Assembly: GCA_016169945.1 (NCBI GenBank)
Contig: JADLSH010000365.1
Span: forward strand, 1,732,501 to 1,796,500
Direction of reading: 5' to 3'
DNA length: 64,000 nucleotides
DNA from: Trachythela sp. YZ-2020
Lineage: Eukaryota > Cnidaria > Anthozoa > Malacalcyonacea > Clavulariidae
Positions 24,776 to 36,600 of the stretch are shown one piece after another. Each line of letters opens with the position of its first letter. The stretch's first letter is position 1. A program made the position numbers and the translations under genes. Under the pieces are notes generated by a model, which worked only from the letters and a program-made list of their open reading frames with translations, made no database searches and had not been told where the DNA came from.

Positions 24776-24803
24776 CCCACACACACACACACACACACAC
24801 ACC
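24776..24803 (+). repeat. (CA)n microsatellite
   Basis: An uninterrupted CA run after a C tract. Confidence 0.9.
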
Positions 24804-25004
24804 GTAGGTCTTTATGATTTATGCATTAAATTAAGATAAACTACAGAAATTATTATCCTTTATCCCTATGTAAGTATGTAAGTATGTAAGTACATATGAT
24901 ATCATTAATACCCTTCGAAAGATCAGAGGATTTTCATAATTAAGAACGTATATATCAAGTGTTCCACCTAGTAACGCAATTTATGTCCTTTTAAGAATTT
25001 TCTG

Positions 25005-25085
25005 TGAAAGATTTTGCCCTTGAAAATTTTGCCCTTGAAAAATTTTGCCCTTGAAAGATTTTGCCCTTGAAAGATTTTGAAGGGC
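25005..25085 (+). repeat. 17-bp tandem repeat TTTTGCCCTTGAAAGAT
   Basis: Four to five copies of a 17-bp unit with minor variation, followed by related text containing GGGCATGGCGCCCTTGGGC. It is unrelated in sequence to the GGACACC minisatellite. Confidence 0.85.
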
Positions 25086-25763
25086 ATGGCGCCCTTGGGC
25101 TAAAGGCTAAGTACTTGCACCGTAATTTGAAAATATGGACATAGATTTCGTCTCGTTCGTGCAAAAGCTATAGGGAATTAGTCAATCGACGCAATTAACT
25201 GATATATTGATATTTCTCTCTCTTCAGTCCGTGTTTTCGAAACAACTGGTGAAATAATATTCAATCTAATTCAAGATTGTGTTATAGTATTTTCAAGACA
25301 GAAACAACGCTTAAAAAAACGAAACGCTTAAAATTTCACACTACGTTCATTCTATTAAGTCAGATACTCTTTCAATCATACAACAAATTTTCCCAAGAGT
25401 CTGGCAAAGACTGAAATCAAATCGAATAAAACACTGGAAAAAAGATAGTGAAATCCATATTATTGAAAAAATATTTGCACCACTAAATCCATAGTATAAC
25501 CACATGCACTGTTCTCATACTATATTTTCATAGCATAGAAATGGCAATTAGTATGGAAATTGTAGTTCAAAGGATCCATACTATTTTGAATTAAAACTTT
25601 TCCTTATTAGAGAGTTTAGGTATAGTGGACGTTAAAAAATAAACTCTTATAATCCAGATTACTGCGCTGATACTTTAGCAAGTTTTATACATCATTATGA
25701 AGAACATTCCACAAAAAAATTAGGTTTGTACTATTATTCTTTCCAGAGTTACAATGTTTTTAG

Positions 25764-27102
25764 TAGTAGTAAAACTTTATTTAAACACGCTGACCATGTC
25801 AACCTGAGCTGTTTCCACAAGGGGCGTGTACAAAAATACAAAAATATATAAAGAACTATTTGATACTAGAAAGCTATTTACAAAGACCTAAAATTAACCA
25901 AAGGAATATTATCTATTTACAAAATACGTTATGTTAGTTTCCAATATCGAAGGTGTGAGTGGCAATTTTATTCCTAAAACAAGGGAGAGATTTGCTTTCT
26001 GGTAGAGAGTTCCATACCGATGCCCCGTCATACATGAAACTTTTTTTCATGTTATTTGTGCGAGGTTGTGGTAAACAGAGGGAACTTGATATGCCGCGAA
26101 GTTCATAGTTTGTTATCTCATTTTTATAGGTGAAAAGATCAGTTAGTGATTTGGGCCCCATATTATTTAGTAGCTTAAACATTAGTTTTGCTTTTGCTTT
26201 TATTCTTTCTGCTTTAAGAGGCTCCCAGCCTAATGCGGTTAAAGCAATCGAGTGATCTGTATCATTGACATTGTTCATATTCATTATAATCCGTGCAGAT
26301 CTGTTGTGGAGCTTTTGGAGCCTTTTAGATTGTGTTTCCCAAAAAACATCCCATACTTTACAGCAATAATTGAAGTATGGTCGAACGATAGAATTATATA
26401 CTGAAAGTAGTGTATCTTTATCAGTAAATTCCCTAAGACGACGCAGTGCTGATATTCCAGCAATTATTTTCTTACAAATGTTTTCACTATTACTCTTCCA
26501 AGAAAGATGCTGATCAACTTTTACTCCAAGGGTTTTACATTAATTCATGCACTTGTTTAATTGATTTATTATCTATCACAATATTGGGTTGGGCATGTGA
26601 AATATTTTCTATCATCGACTTCGATCCAATTAATATGTATTCTGTTTTTGCAACATGGCTTAGCTTATTTGCAATTAACCATTGCCTAAGACTTTCCAAA
26701 TCCGAATTCATTGCATTTTCAAGATCAACAATTGATTTTCCGGTAACCGTCTAGTTTGTGCAATCATCAGCAAATAGTCGAGGTTTTGTTTGACTTAAAC
26801 ATCGAGGTAGATCATATTTATATATAGTAAAAAGAGTAAAGGTCCTAAAATGGAACCTTGAGGTACCCCACATTTGATTACCCTTTTTGACGAAGTGTGA
26901 CCATTTACTTGGCATTCTTGGTTGCGATTTGTGAGGTACGATTTTAATAGGGAAAGAGCATTCCCTTTGATTCCATAGAGTTCGATCTTTTTTAGTAATA
27001 TTTTGTGATCACCAGCGTCAAATACCCTTTTAAGGTCAATTAGGACTACCAAGTTAAACATTTTCCGATCTATGTTCACATACTGCATAGATTAGTGCAG
27101 TC
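25764..27102 (-). mobile_element. 5'-truncated non-LTR retrotransposon (LINE, CR1/jockey-like RT), decayed
   Basis: The minus strand encodes the second half of a reverse transcriptase. One block has LKRVFDAGDHKILLKKI, then CGVPQGSILGPLLFLLYIN (the RT core GVPQGS..GPLLF motif). A FADD catalytic box near 26780 follows in another frame. The carboxy end includes NNMGPKSLTDLF and ASVWNSLPES, typical of LINE C-termini. Stops and frameshifts break it, so it is a dead copy. The 3' end carries AATAAAG and a short ACT repeat (minus strand), as in CR1/L2-type elements. The endonuclease half is absent. Confidence 0.9.
25934..27088 (-). pseudogene. Reverse transcriptase remnant
   Basis: Two open blocks on the minus strand, 27088-26795 (RT fingers/palm with GVPQGS) and 26284-25934 (C-terminal region), are separated by about 500 bp in which similarity continues through stops and shifts. 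The FADD box is intact as sequence but lies in a different frame, four codons upstream of a stop. It is non-functional as it stands. Confidence 0.85.
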
Positions 27103-27954
27103 TAGTTAATAATATTGCTGACGACAGCATTATTTTAAAAGTCGTTGCACGCTATTTTTATGCACAACGTAATCGAAACATTTTGCTTTGGCTTTCAAAC
27201 GGATTACTAAATCTGTTCGAAATTACAATTGCAGCATTTTGGCTTTAGCGCTTTGAAACAAAATACTCAAATTGAACTTACAAAAATGTAAGGCATAACT
27301 TTTGATGCATAACTAAACTTTATGCATCAAATTACGGTATAAGAAATAGCTTCAACGGTTATTTTTCTAAAATCATGCTGACGTCAGCAGCATATTACAA
27401 ACTCTATAACTCAGGAAGGAATATTTGTAACCTAAAATTTTTTTAATAAAACTCGGTGTAATAGTCTATAATGGGCTATAATTGAGTAATGCTCTCCTCT
27501 ATAATTATAGATTGAGCTAAGTGGAGTCAATATCCACAAAGAATTCGATGAATTGAGTACATGCGAAGCACTGTGTCTGAACAATTATAAGTGCAACATT
27601 TATTTGGTGGGCGAATCGCTGAAAATAGAAAATGCAATATTGTACATTATCATGTGCTGATACCCTTGTTTCTTCTTGCTGCAGATATCGTCTTTTATGT
27701 CAATATATGCTTTAAGACAAGTGTTTCATCTAAAACGTCCTTGCTAACTCATGCAAAAACACTTGTTATATAGTGGCTTTTGTGTTTTTCAATCTTTGAA
27801 TTATTTTCAAGTACTTAGCGTATTTTCTGATTCAAAGTTTCCTTTGAGGGCAGGATGTGAAATTCAGAATAATACATGTTTTCGGCATATTGGCTTACAT
27901 TGCTGACGAAAACGCAGTAATATTGCAACCATGGCAACGACTTGGCGAGCTGTG

Positions 27955-27962
27955 TATAAAAA
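27955..27962 (+). promoter_or_regulatory. TATA box of the cationic-precursor gene
   Basis: TATAAAAA lies 81 bp upstream of the start codon at 28036. Initiator-like TCAGTTC and TCAGTTG lie 21 and 29 bp after its start, giving a 5' leader of about 50-60 nt. An in-frame codon opening an ORF at 27931 lies upstream of the box and so cannot be the start. Confidence 0.7.
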
Positions 27963-28035
27963 GGCGCGAGTTTTATCAGTTCGTCAGTTGGTCTTGGAAC
28001 TTCAAACAAGAAACAGTTTGAAGAGCAGAAGAACG

Positions 28036-31000
28036 ATGAAGAGTTTTGCGTTGTTGTGTTTCCTTTTGTTGGCTTCGGCCTGCGTTTTTGGTAAGTTCGA
28101 AGCTGTCTTTTCACTCATTTTATTGGAAATCCAGCCATGCATGCTGGGAAAGAATCACACCAGACCAACACTTAGGGACTTACAGTTACTGCAGATGATT
28201 TTCTTGCTCGAAATTCTGCGATTGCTTGGACTTTAAGGCTAGTGTTTAACCTCAAGTGCATGCGAGTATAGCATTTTTCCACCATAAAATGATTTGTGGT
28301 AGAGCCCTTGGTTTTTCATATGAGAAAGTCGAGCTGTAGGCATTCTCCAACTGCCTTGTAAACAGTATTTTCAAAGGCCTTCGATTCACCTCAGAGGGTA
28401 AAACGAATTAACACCCCGAGGGTTTTAAGTAGTTGCAGCTTGGTTTTGTTAAAACCACTAACTTTTCTTTCTTCTTTAACCAACAGTGGCTCGTGCGGAA
28501 GAAGAGACTCCCGCTGTCGATGATGCACCAAAAATGGAAGATCAGCCAGAGACAGCTGACGTAGCAGCTGACGAAGAACAAGCTGACGAAGAACAAGCTG
28601 ACGAAGAACAAGCTGACGAAGAACAAGCTGACGAAGAAGAGACGGAAGCTGACGAAGGCGAGACGGAAAACGACGAAGAAGAGAAGGAAGCTGACGAGAA
28701 AAACGAAGATGAAGAGGCCGAAGAAGATGAAAGTAAACAACCATTTTTATTTCAAAAATATTTACCTGAAATTGTCTTTCCTGAACTTTTCTATCCTGAA
28801 CTTGCATGCATCTCCCGTTCTTCAGTGGTCCTATTTTTGTTCACCTTTCTTAGAGCTACCTAGTATATAAATACAGTTAGTTTACTTTAAGTCTTCACCT
28901 GTAGTAACACTGAACCAATAAGAGATGGTCATTACAAAACGTTTAGGAAGAAAAGTTTAGAACTGATAGAGTTATCCAGTATAAATTAAATTAGTTCAGT
29001 TTTCTTAAGAAATACAGAATAACGAAAGAAATAATGTTCCTTTCTTTAGAAGAAACCACCGACGTTGCGGATGACGAGCCCGAGAAACGAGGTCAGCATT
29101 TTTGAAACGTTATCATTTAGTTTGATTCTTGTTGATTTTTCTTTTTTAAAACATGAACAAATGTGGTTTATCTTTATAATGTATGACTTAATTCCTCCTG
29201 CGCTTGATCTCACTTTACTCGAGTTTGATGAACTGATAAGTAGTTCGATTAGCAATCTGGTGCGATGTAGTTATAATTCTCATTATGAAGAAAACACAGA
29301 GGAAATCACGACCGTGAAGGAGCTTGTATATCTGATTCAAGATCCTGCTGATTTACATGAACTTTGAGTTCATTTTCGCACCAAATATCATTCATGTCAC
29401 TTTAAGATTGTCAACTCCGGCAGGAGATTATGTTTTCACCTGCGATTCTTTGTGTGTGTGTATGTGTGTGTGTTTGACTGTGAGCACGATAACTAAAAAA
29501 AATTAAACATTTCAAAGCGAAATTTTGTAGAAGTAATGACCATAGGCCAAGGACAAAATGATTAAATTTTGGTTGAGCTTGGATGAAAATTGGACGAGAA
29601 ATTTGCAAAAGTTTGTCTTCTTTTTCCCGGCTGAACAGAACCGAATGCGCAATTAGTGCATGTACAATTTATGCCTGCATGTATAAACCGCTTGCTTTGT
29701 CTCCATTTTGCTGCCGGGCAAATTCTGATTATACAAAAGATAATGTTCTTCGTTGTGATTCACATATCACAATGGCAAAGCTTTTTTGGGAGGTTTAAAA
29801 AGCTTTTGTCTGCTAGAGAAACGTAAACAAGGCAAGGGACTTTGACTTAATATGTTGGCGGGGGTATGTAATCTTTGAGTGCCCTCTATAGCTGAAGAAT
29901 GCGAATGTTTTGATCAGAACGAATCACAGCCTATATACCTTATACAACACGTGGCCACTCATGCTGTATATCATACTTTGTATTAAGGTTTTCGATATCA
30001 ATGCAGACGGTACAGGAAAGGAAAACTCTATTGCAAGGCCTGTGGTTGCAGACGTGTATGCAAAGCCAAATGGTGTCACCGACGTGTGTGCAAGAGATAT
30101 CGATGTGGTAGCAGGAAAGTATGCCGTTGGGTGACCAGATACAGAATCGTCAAATACAAATACTACACCCCTTGGGTGGGGAAGTACAAACGAGTTCCAT
30201 ACAGATATCACTACTGTGTTAATCGCCCCAAATACTGCCACCGATGTTACAACCGTCGTTACCGATGTGGACGTATCTGCCACCATTCGTGCCATTACAG
30301 AAAGGTAAGGGACATATTCGTAAATATTCTAAACTTACTCTTATATACTGTACTATATATACACTGGCATCACCCGAGTATATATGCATGAACTTGTGAT
30401 TGGCCCTTGGCAATAGGACTCCGTCTCTGCAGCTCAGAGTCTGAGCGCTGCACCGGAATCGCAGAGCCGCAGGTTCGTTTCCTGCTTTTCGTCGCGGCTC
30501 GTGCAAGTGACGTCACAACTCGTCAATGTTTAGCTTCCGTCACTTTGGGCGGCAAATTCCACCATTCCCATTGGACAAATTCAAGCTAATTGAAATGAAA
30601 TCCAACATGGCTGACATTAAACGTACGACAACTTTCCTTAATAACTCGAGTTCTAGACATGCTGAAAACAACAAATTATACACCAAAATACTCCTCGTTG
30701 TTCAAGGACTCTAGCGAGATATAGCTTGCCTTACAACTCTCAGTATTTCGCAAGATATAAGCGAAAACAGCACTTCGATGAAATCCACGATCATGTCACC
30801 CTGCACGAGGCGAATAGTTGCATTTTTGAAATGTATCGGTTTCGTTCGAAACATTCACGAAAAACCTTTCAACAAGGGATATAGGTCACTAGGACTGCAT
30901 TGTATATCTGCCATGCATAAATGAAGCGGTCATATTGGTGTGACCAGCACAAATCTACTGTGGTTTGCTGACATGTTAGAAGAGATTCCCACAGTTTCTG

Positions 31001-31133
31001 GTGATTGTTGGGAAATGACACGTATATTTGTCTAGATAGTTTTGAATTAACTAATTTTTTGTTTTATTTTATATAGTGCTACCCACGCTACCCAAGCCGC
31101 CATCCACACCGCTACCCACACCACTACGGATGA
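28036..31133 (+). CDS. Secreted precursor: acidic pro-region plus Cys/Arg/Tyr-rich cationic domain, 238 aa
   Basis: Exons 28036-28090, 28487-28732, 29050-29091, 29988-30304, 31077-31133 total 717 nt with matching phases. Signal peptide MKSFALLCFLLLASACVF, with a likely cut after Ala-Arg-Ala (residues 20-22). Residues 23-114 are acidic and include about five ADEEQ repeats. A Lys-Arg pair (residues 113-114) follows. Residues 115-238 are strongly basic, with 16 Cys, many Arg and Tyr and almost no acidic residues, ending in HPHRYPHHYG. The pattern is known in antimicrobial precursors such as the cnidarian arminins, where the acidic part neutralises the toxic basic part. The terminal Gly could serve amidation. 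The exon 4 acceptor (TATTAAG) is weak. Alternatives are a nematocyst, adhesive or structural Tyr/Cys-rich protein. No family was recognised by sequence. Confidence 0.82.
28855..29000 (+). repeat. 113-bp repeat family, single unit
   Basis: One diverged unit with CACCTGTAGTAACACTGAAC and AAGTTTAGAACTGATAGAGT lies inside intron 2 of the cationic-precursor gene. Confidence 0.75.
29400..29890 (+). repeat. Dispersed repeat containing GAGCACGATAACT, copy 1
   Basis: Shared order of blocks with 31415-31705 and, reversed, with 31810-32065: GTGAGCACG(A/T)TAACT, GGCCAAGGACAAA, GGATGAAAATTGGA, and a block ending GAGTGCCCTCTATAG. It sits in intron 3 of the cationic-precursor gene and holds a (TG)n run at 29449-29473. 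Confidence 0.75.
30405..30490 (+). mobile_element. tRNA-derived SINE head
   Basis: GCAGCTCAGAGTCTGAGCGC followed by TGCACCGGAATCGCAGAGCC and a B-box-like GGTTCGTTTCC. This is the tRNA-like head of the SINE family whose fuller copy is at 52712-52850. It is in intron 4 of the cationic-precursor gene. Confidence 0.65.
30504..30800 (+). repeat. Dispersed repeat shared with 38000-38460
   Basis: Both loci share GTGCAAGTGACGTCA, TACTCCTCGTTGTTCA and CTCTCAGTATTTCGCAAGAT in the same order. The second copy is interrupted at 38040-38285. It is non-coding. Confidence 0.8.
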
Positions 31134-31262
31134 ACCATCTAACTTCATTAAAGGATACCTGGTTTTAAAACGAATTTTTTTATTACGATTGGAAAACATA
31201 CCATTTACTAGCATTATAAATGTAGAATAATGTCCACATTTGTGTTCATTTTGTGTTTTAGA

Positions 31263-31268
31263 AATAAA
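31263..31268 (+). terminator. Poly(A) signal of the cationic-precursor gene
   Basis: AATAAA lies 130 bp after the stop codon at 31131-31133 and is followed by a GT-rich stretch (GTGTGTTCGTTGTTG), as expected downstream of a cleavage site. Confidence 0.75.
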
Positions 31269-31414
31269 CTTTGATTGCATAACACGTGTGTTCGTTGTTG
31301 ATTTTCCAGAGTGCGGTCACGAGAGATTGTGGTCTAGAGCTTGAGGACAAACATAGGAGGGGGGAGAGGTTACTGCAGATGGGGGGAGGTTTGTAGAGAG
31401 CTTGTTACCACCGA

Positions 31415-32065
31415 CAGGAAGTTATGTTTTCGACTTGGTTTATTTGCGTATTTGTTTGTGCTTTTGCCTGTGAGCACGTTAACTCAAAAACTATCAAACA
31501 CTTGAATACGAAAATTTGTGGAGTTAATGGCCGTATGCCAATGACAAATCGATCAAATTTTGGTTCAATTTGGATAAAAATTGGATGATAAATTTATAAC
31601 AGTTTGTTTTGCTTTTCCGGACGGAAAATAACTGAATGCATAATTAATGTGTGTATAATTTATGCACGAATGCTTGATTTTCGTATGCAGTCTTTGAGTG
31701 CCCTCTATAGTTCATTAATGTAGTTAAAATGCAGTAACTTCTACACTATCACTGTATCAGGTATGAAATGTCATGGTAACTTTATTCAAACATTGCAGGA
31801 TTCAAATTAATAATAACTAGACGGCACTCAGAGACTCCATACCTCCGCCAGCAGAATCAGTCAAGTATTCAAGCATAAATTATGCAAGTCATGCACTAAT
31901 TACGCATTCAGTTCTCTTCAGCCCGGAAAAGCAAGAGAAACTTTTGTAAATTTTTCATCCAATTTTCATCCAATTAACGTGATCGCTTTGTCCTTGGCGT
32001 ATGGCCATTAACTTCATCAACTCTCGTATTAAATTGTTAAATAGTTTTTGAGTTACCGTGCTGGG
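31415..32065. repeat. Dispersed repeat, copies 2 and 3 in inverted orientation
   Basis: The block set seen at 29400-29890 recurs forward at 31415-31705 and in reverse at 31810-32065, giving a large imperfect foldback with a spacer of about 100 bp (GCCCTCTATAG forward, CTAGACGGCACTCAGAGAC reversed). Confidence 0.75.
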
Positions 32066-32079
32066 GCCGGATGTATAAA

Positions 32080-32215
32080 AAAGTAGTTAACTTTAACTAC
32101 TAACTATAGTTAGTGCGAAAGTTAACCAATCAGAATCGCGAATTTTACAGTTAACTACTATTTAACTACAAAACGGGTAGTTAAAATGTGGTTAAGACTT
32201 TTATACAAATAATTC
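32080..32215. repeat. Foldback element
   Basis: ATGTATAAAAAAGTAGTTAA on the left and GTGGTTAAGACTTTTATACA on the right form inverted ends, with internal GTTAACT(AC) motifs. There is no ORF. Confidence 0.7.
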
Positions 32216-32496
32216 TATTTATGCCGGTTAACTTGTCCAGTAAAGTCAGTATACTACATGCAGTTATCAATCAAGGATCTGAGCACGATTGGAGAAGGGT
32301 GGGTTAAACAAATTTCTCCTTCTAGAAGGGGAATATTGCATGGAAAGGGTGCTTCTTTAAGGGGGGGGGGGTTATGATAGGCAAATAAAATTACTCAAAA
32401 CGTGACCTTGAACTATTTCATGGTATAAAATAGAAGAAACCACATGAATTTGGAGTTCGATATTGTAATGCATAATTTTAACCTCAATGTCCTGTG

Positions 32497-32716
32497 TAGA
32501 CTTGCTACAAGTCGACTCGCATAATGACTGGGTTAATACGGACTGAGTTTACTGGGTTAATACGGACCTGGTTAATATACAGACTAAGGGCGAGCTTGAG
32601 CTCCCGAGCGAAGCGAGGTGGCCAATTTCCGACTCGCGCTTTCGATGAATTGGGCTTAACTGCGCGTCTGGGCTTTACATCGCGTCAATGGAGTCGACTT
32701 GTAGCAAGTCTATGTC
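32497..32716. repeat. Foldback element with AGACTTGCTACAAGTCGAC ends
   Basis: The terminal inverted repeat AGACTTGCTACAAGTCGAC is at 32499 and GTCGACTTGTAGCAAGTCT at 32693. A relic of one end (AGTCGACTTGGAGCAAGTCT) occurs at 34215. A non-coding body lies between. Confidence 0.8.
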
Positions 32717-33688
32717 CCGTGTTAGCAATTATTTGTTGTGATGTCAAAGAGTGGATCATTTAGTATAACCAACATTGCAACAGTATATATTATGCTATCA
32801 AAATATTCTTGCAAACGAATACCCTATAGAGCCCAAGGTTTATATATTCGAAAATTTAGGGTGTATTTGTACAAACGAGTATAATTGATTGTTTTAAAGT
32901 TTTAATAAAGAACGTGAACATATCGAATGAAACAACACAAAACAATAAATTGTGATATTTCTGTTATCATATTTCAAAACCAATATGAGACACTAAAAAT
33001 ATAATTTACATAAACAGGCCAAGGTCTATATATATATACACACACATGCTGTTCTTTCGAATATGTTTTGCATTATATAATAATATTGTGACTATTGCCT
33101 ATTGGTTTCATGCATAATTGGGTTTATAAATGGATTTTAATAATTTAAACAAAACCCCCAGGCGAGAGCCGAAAAATCTTCATTTTAAACTTTTGTTGGG
33201 TTCGATGTACACCCCAAAAACAAATTAATATCAATTTGCACTGCTATATTGTTTTAGACAGTAGTTACTAATACTTAAAAACATGAAACTTCAACCAAAC
33301 AGCTATACTGCCTATAGTGTTTCCACTATCATTACTCATTAGTCATTACAAGCGCCGCTCGCAGGCACCTTTTGAATTTGTGCAGGCACATTTTATAATA
33401 CGACGCATTTTTGCAGGCACATTTTGAAGTTATAAATTTTGCTCGCAGGGACGGCGAAAAAATATTAATGAGCCCTGAAATTCGCTCTTTTGTCAATTTT
33501 CCACAGTCTTTTGCAGCCGAGACTGTGCGTTTACACGCTGGGATCCAATGAATAATAAATGATATAACGCGGCTTCAATATAGATGCATAGATAATAGAA
33601 TGGATAATATAAAATGATTTTGTTGGAGCAGACATAGTAATTATAAGTAGGCCGTTGTACGAACGTCAAATACGAAGCCCATGCGAGG
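32717..33688. other. Stretch before the Cys-loop receptor gene
   Basis: AT-rich, with no convincing ORF. It holds GCAGGCAC(A/C)TTTT motifs at 33360-33430, related to text at 58860-58890. A TATAAAA at 33608-33614, 75-81 bp before the receptor start codon, may be its TATA box. Confidence 0.4.
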
Positions 33689-36600
33689 ATGGAATTAGCT
33701 ACAGCTGTCATTGTGTTGGCCACATTAATATGTGTTTGCTTCTGTCGTAGCGTAAGGTAATGTTTGCATTGTGTCTTTATATCTTTATATAAACATTTTA
33801 TTATAATGAGGTCTTAATATACACTTGCACTTTTCAAATATTTTTAGTTTACAAAGTGTCGCAAAAGTTGCGATAAGCCTTATTCAAATATATTTTTTTT
33901 GTTAGTTTAGAAAACACCGTGTTAATTTATTTCGCAAACATTAGCCCAGATCTTCATCATGATCAAATAATATTAAATATCAAATTCAGTTTAAAATATG
34001 AATTGTAAACTGTGAGATAAAGGTATGGATGTTTTATCTGCAACTTATCCGACTGACGAATGTATATATATGCATTTATATACATTTAGTATTTTAGAAA
34101 CTTATTTCGACCTGTAACGAGCAGTTAGATAAAGAAGAAAATCTTATCAATTGCAAATATAATCCTTTCATGCATGTTCCGTGGTTAACGAACTCAAAAG
34201 GATTTTTAGTAGAAGTCGACTTGGAGCAAGTCTAGCTTAAAGAATACAAAAGTACAGATATAGAATTCAATGTTTCGACCAAAAGCCAAAAGACCCATAC
34301 TTTAGTAAGAGAGTTAGCCGTGTTTCAGTGACTGCAGGAACGATACGCCTATATAAAGGCAAAAAAGCGAACCTCCATATATAAGATACTACACAACAAA
34401 GAAACTATATATTTTACAAGATTCAATTAAGTGGGGGTGTGCTAATCTTCCTTACTTGCAGCTGAGAGCTGAGATGAATTACGAAGAACACGGCTCGACT
34501 TGATCGAATACAAGATCGAAGGCTTATTAAAGGCGCCTCTGGCGGCCACCGTATGACTCATTTCTGATCAGGGAGCACAGCTACGATGGAAGGGTTAGTT
34601 TGGGGCTTATCCAACCCCACCCTATCAGCATTAAATACCTGTGGGAGGAAACCGGAGTACCCGGAGAAAACCCACGACTTTCGGTAGAGCGTTGACTGAA
34701 TCTTTTCACATAAGTGTGATGAGTCCGCAGCGAGAATCGAACCCACCATCTCAGAGGTGAAAGGCACTTGCTCTGACGACTGCGCCACTGAAGCCCCTGT
34801 GGTGTGCATTCTATATCTGTCATTCTACATCCTTTTTTATGGGTTGGGCGTCAATTTTGAGCTCTTTAAAATCCAATAAAATGCTTGTATGTTAGAATAT
34901 ATTTGTAAATATAAGGCATGCAGATACTATATTCAGCGCAAAATATTGTGCGAATTGTATCTTTTGAATTGTCAGCTGTCAAACGGGACGTATTCTATTA
35001 GAGACTAGGAACTGTTCAGAGCACACAATTCCAAAGAAAGCGATCGAAAAAATCAATGAGTGGCAACCCCGCCCTTACTGATAGTAAGCATTGCCTTTAA
35101 AATTTTATTAGTGTACATATGCAAGCTATTTCAGTGAAATGGGTTAACCTTCACTATTTGTGGTAAACAGAAGCTCATTTTGAGGTAAATTATCGGCAAA
35201 CTATATCATTCGATGTTAATTAGAAAATTTCTCATGCACGAATTGGCTCGTCGTCCGTTTATCGTAGAAAAACTGTCAAGATATAAATAAAAAACTCGTA
35301 AATATTTAAGTGAATCACGTCGCATACCTGTTCTGCACGCCAACCATAAATTTATTAGACAAGATTTTTAAGGTTATAAAAAGGGATTTTTTTTAAGACG
35401 CGGTTGAATAGAAACCGCGTATATCTTCGCATAGTGTGAAATCTTTTTTACTTTATCCAAATGAAAGCGGGATTAGAACTCTGAGACAATGACTGTCTGA
35501 GACAATCTGTTCTAAAGATTAATCCATTTTTTATGGTTGGGGGCAGCTAGTCGAACGATAAGAAATACTAATAGTCTATACAGACTGATAAACAAATCTG
35601 TATACATCATTGATTCCATATATAATGGTGATTAAAAATGGTTTTTAGTAGGTTTTCGTGGCAATAAATGGAAAAGCTTCCAATCTACTCGATCTGTAAT
35701 AGGCTCAAACCATTATCAGCACAGACCCGGGCTTAATTTCCCATGATATATGTTTTTCACAAAAGCAATTTAATAAGCCAAATCATAGTCTAGACTGCGG
35801 CAGATTGCCCATCCAAATTACGCGTTCTGCGTCACAATATAACTTGCATTAAATAATTGTTGTACTGGCAGATTTTGTCTTCTGCGTAAAGCAAATAAAA
35901 AGAAAGGCGCATTTAAGGGAAAATATTGCGAGCAATTTTGCATATTCAAATGATGACTGAACAGTTAAATATACTTCGATAACGGCGGCCCGTTTCAGAC
36001 GCCGCTCCACTCATGCGCCGAACTTAATTGTATTAGGTGCGACGCTGGAGCGACACAAGAGCGGCACTGATTCAAACGGCGTACAAAATATAATGTTGTT
36101 GACGAGCGAGGAGCGTATTCGCGCGGGAATTCCAAATGCATTCCAAAAATAAGTAAACATTACAAAGTAGCTAATCTAATCCTAATAAATTACAGTAAAT
36201 TTTGATTTAGGTTCGGCACATCACTGGAGCGGCGTATGAATCAATGGCGCTCTAACGTCGCATAATGCGACAGGCTCTGTCGAACTTCTGCCGAACTTAT
36301 GTCGCTCCAAATTCTGCCGTACCTAATTGATTCAAACGTCGCTCTTCTGTCGCACCTAATTCGTCATTTAAGTTCGGCGCATGAGTGGAGCGGCGTCTGA
36401 AACGGGCCAATCAGCTACATGTTATGATCCAACTGCAATTTTATCCCGACGCGGAACGCGTCATTTGAATACGCAGTCGACACTATGATTGTACTGTATT
36501 AAACAATACCCTCACACAATTACAATGTATTCTTTTTATCTAGAGCGAACAAAAATGCCACGTCGATCTTAGATCCATTTGATAAACTTACTCAGGGTTA

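Larger units (their letters stand above)
25638..27470. repeat. 640-bp repeat element, copy split by a LINE
   Basis: The left part (25638-25763) and right part (27103-27470) together match the intact copy at 21864-22500. The interruption falls just after ATGTTTTTAG. This shows the LINE came later. Confidence 0.75.

Noticed and set aside
27931..28035. Upstream in-frame start for the cationic precursor
   Set aside because: It lies before the TATA box; starting at 28036 puts the signal peptide at the N-terminus.
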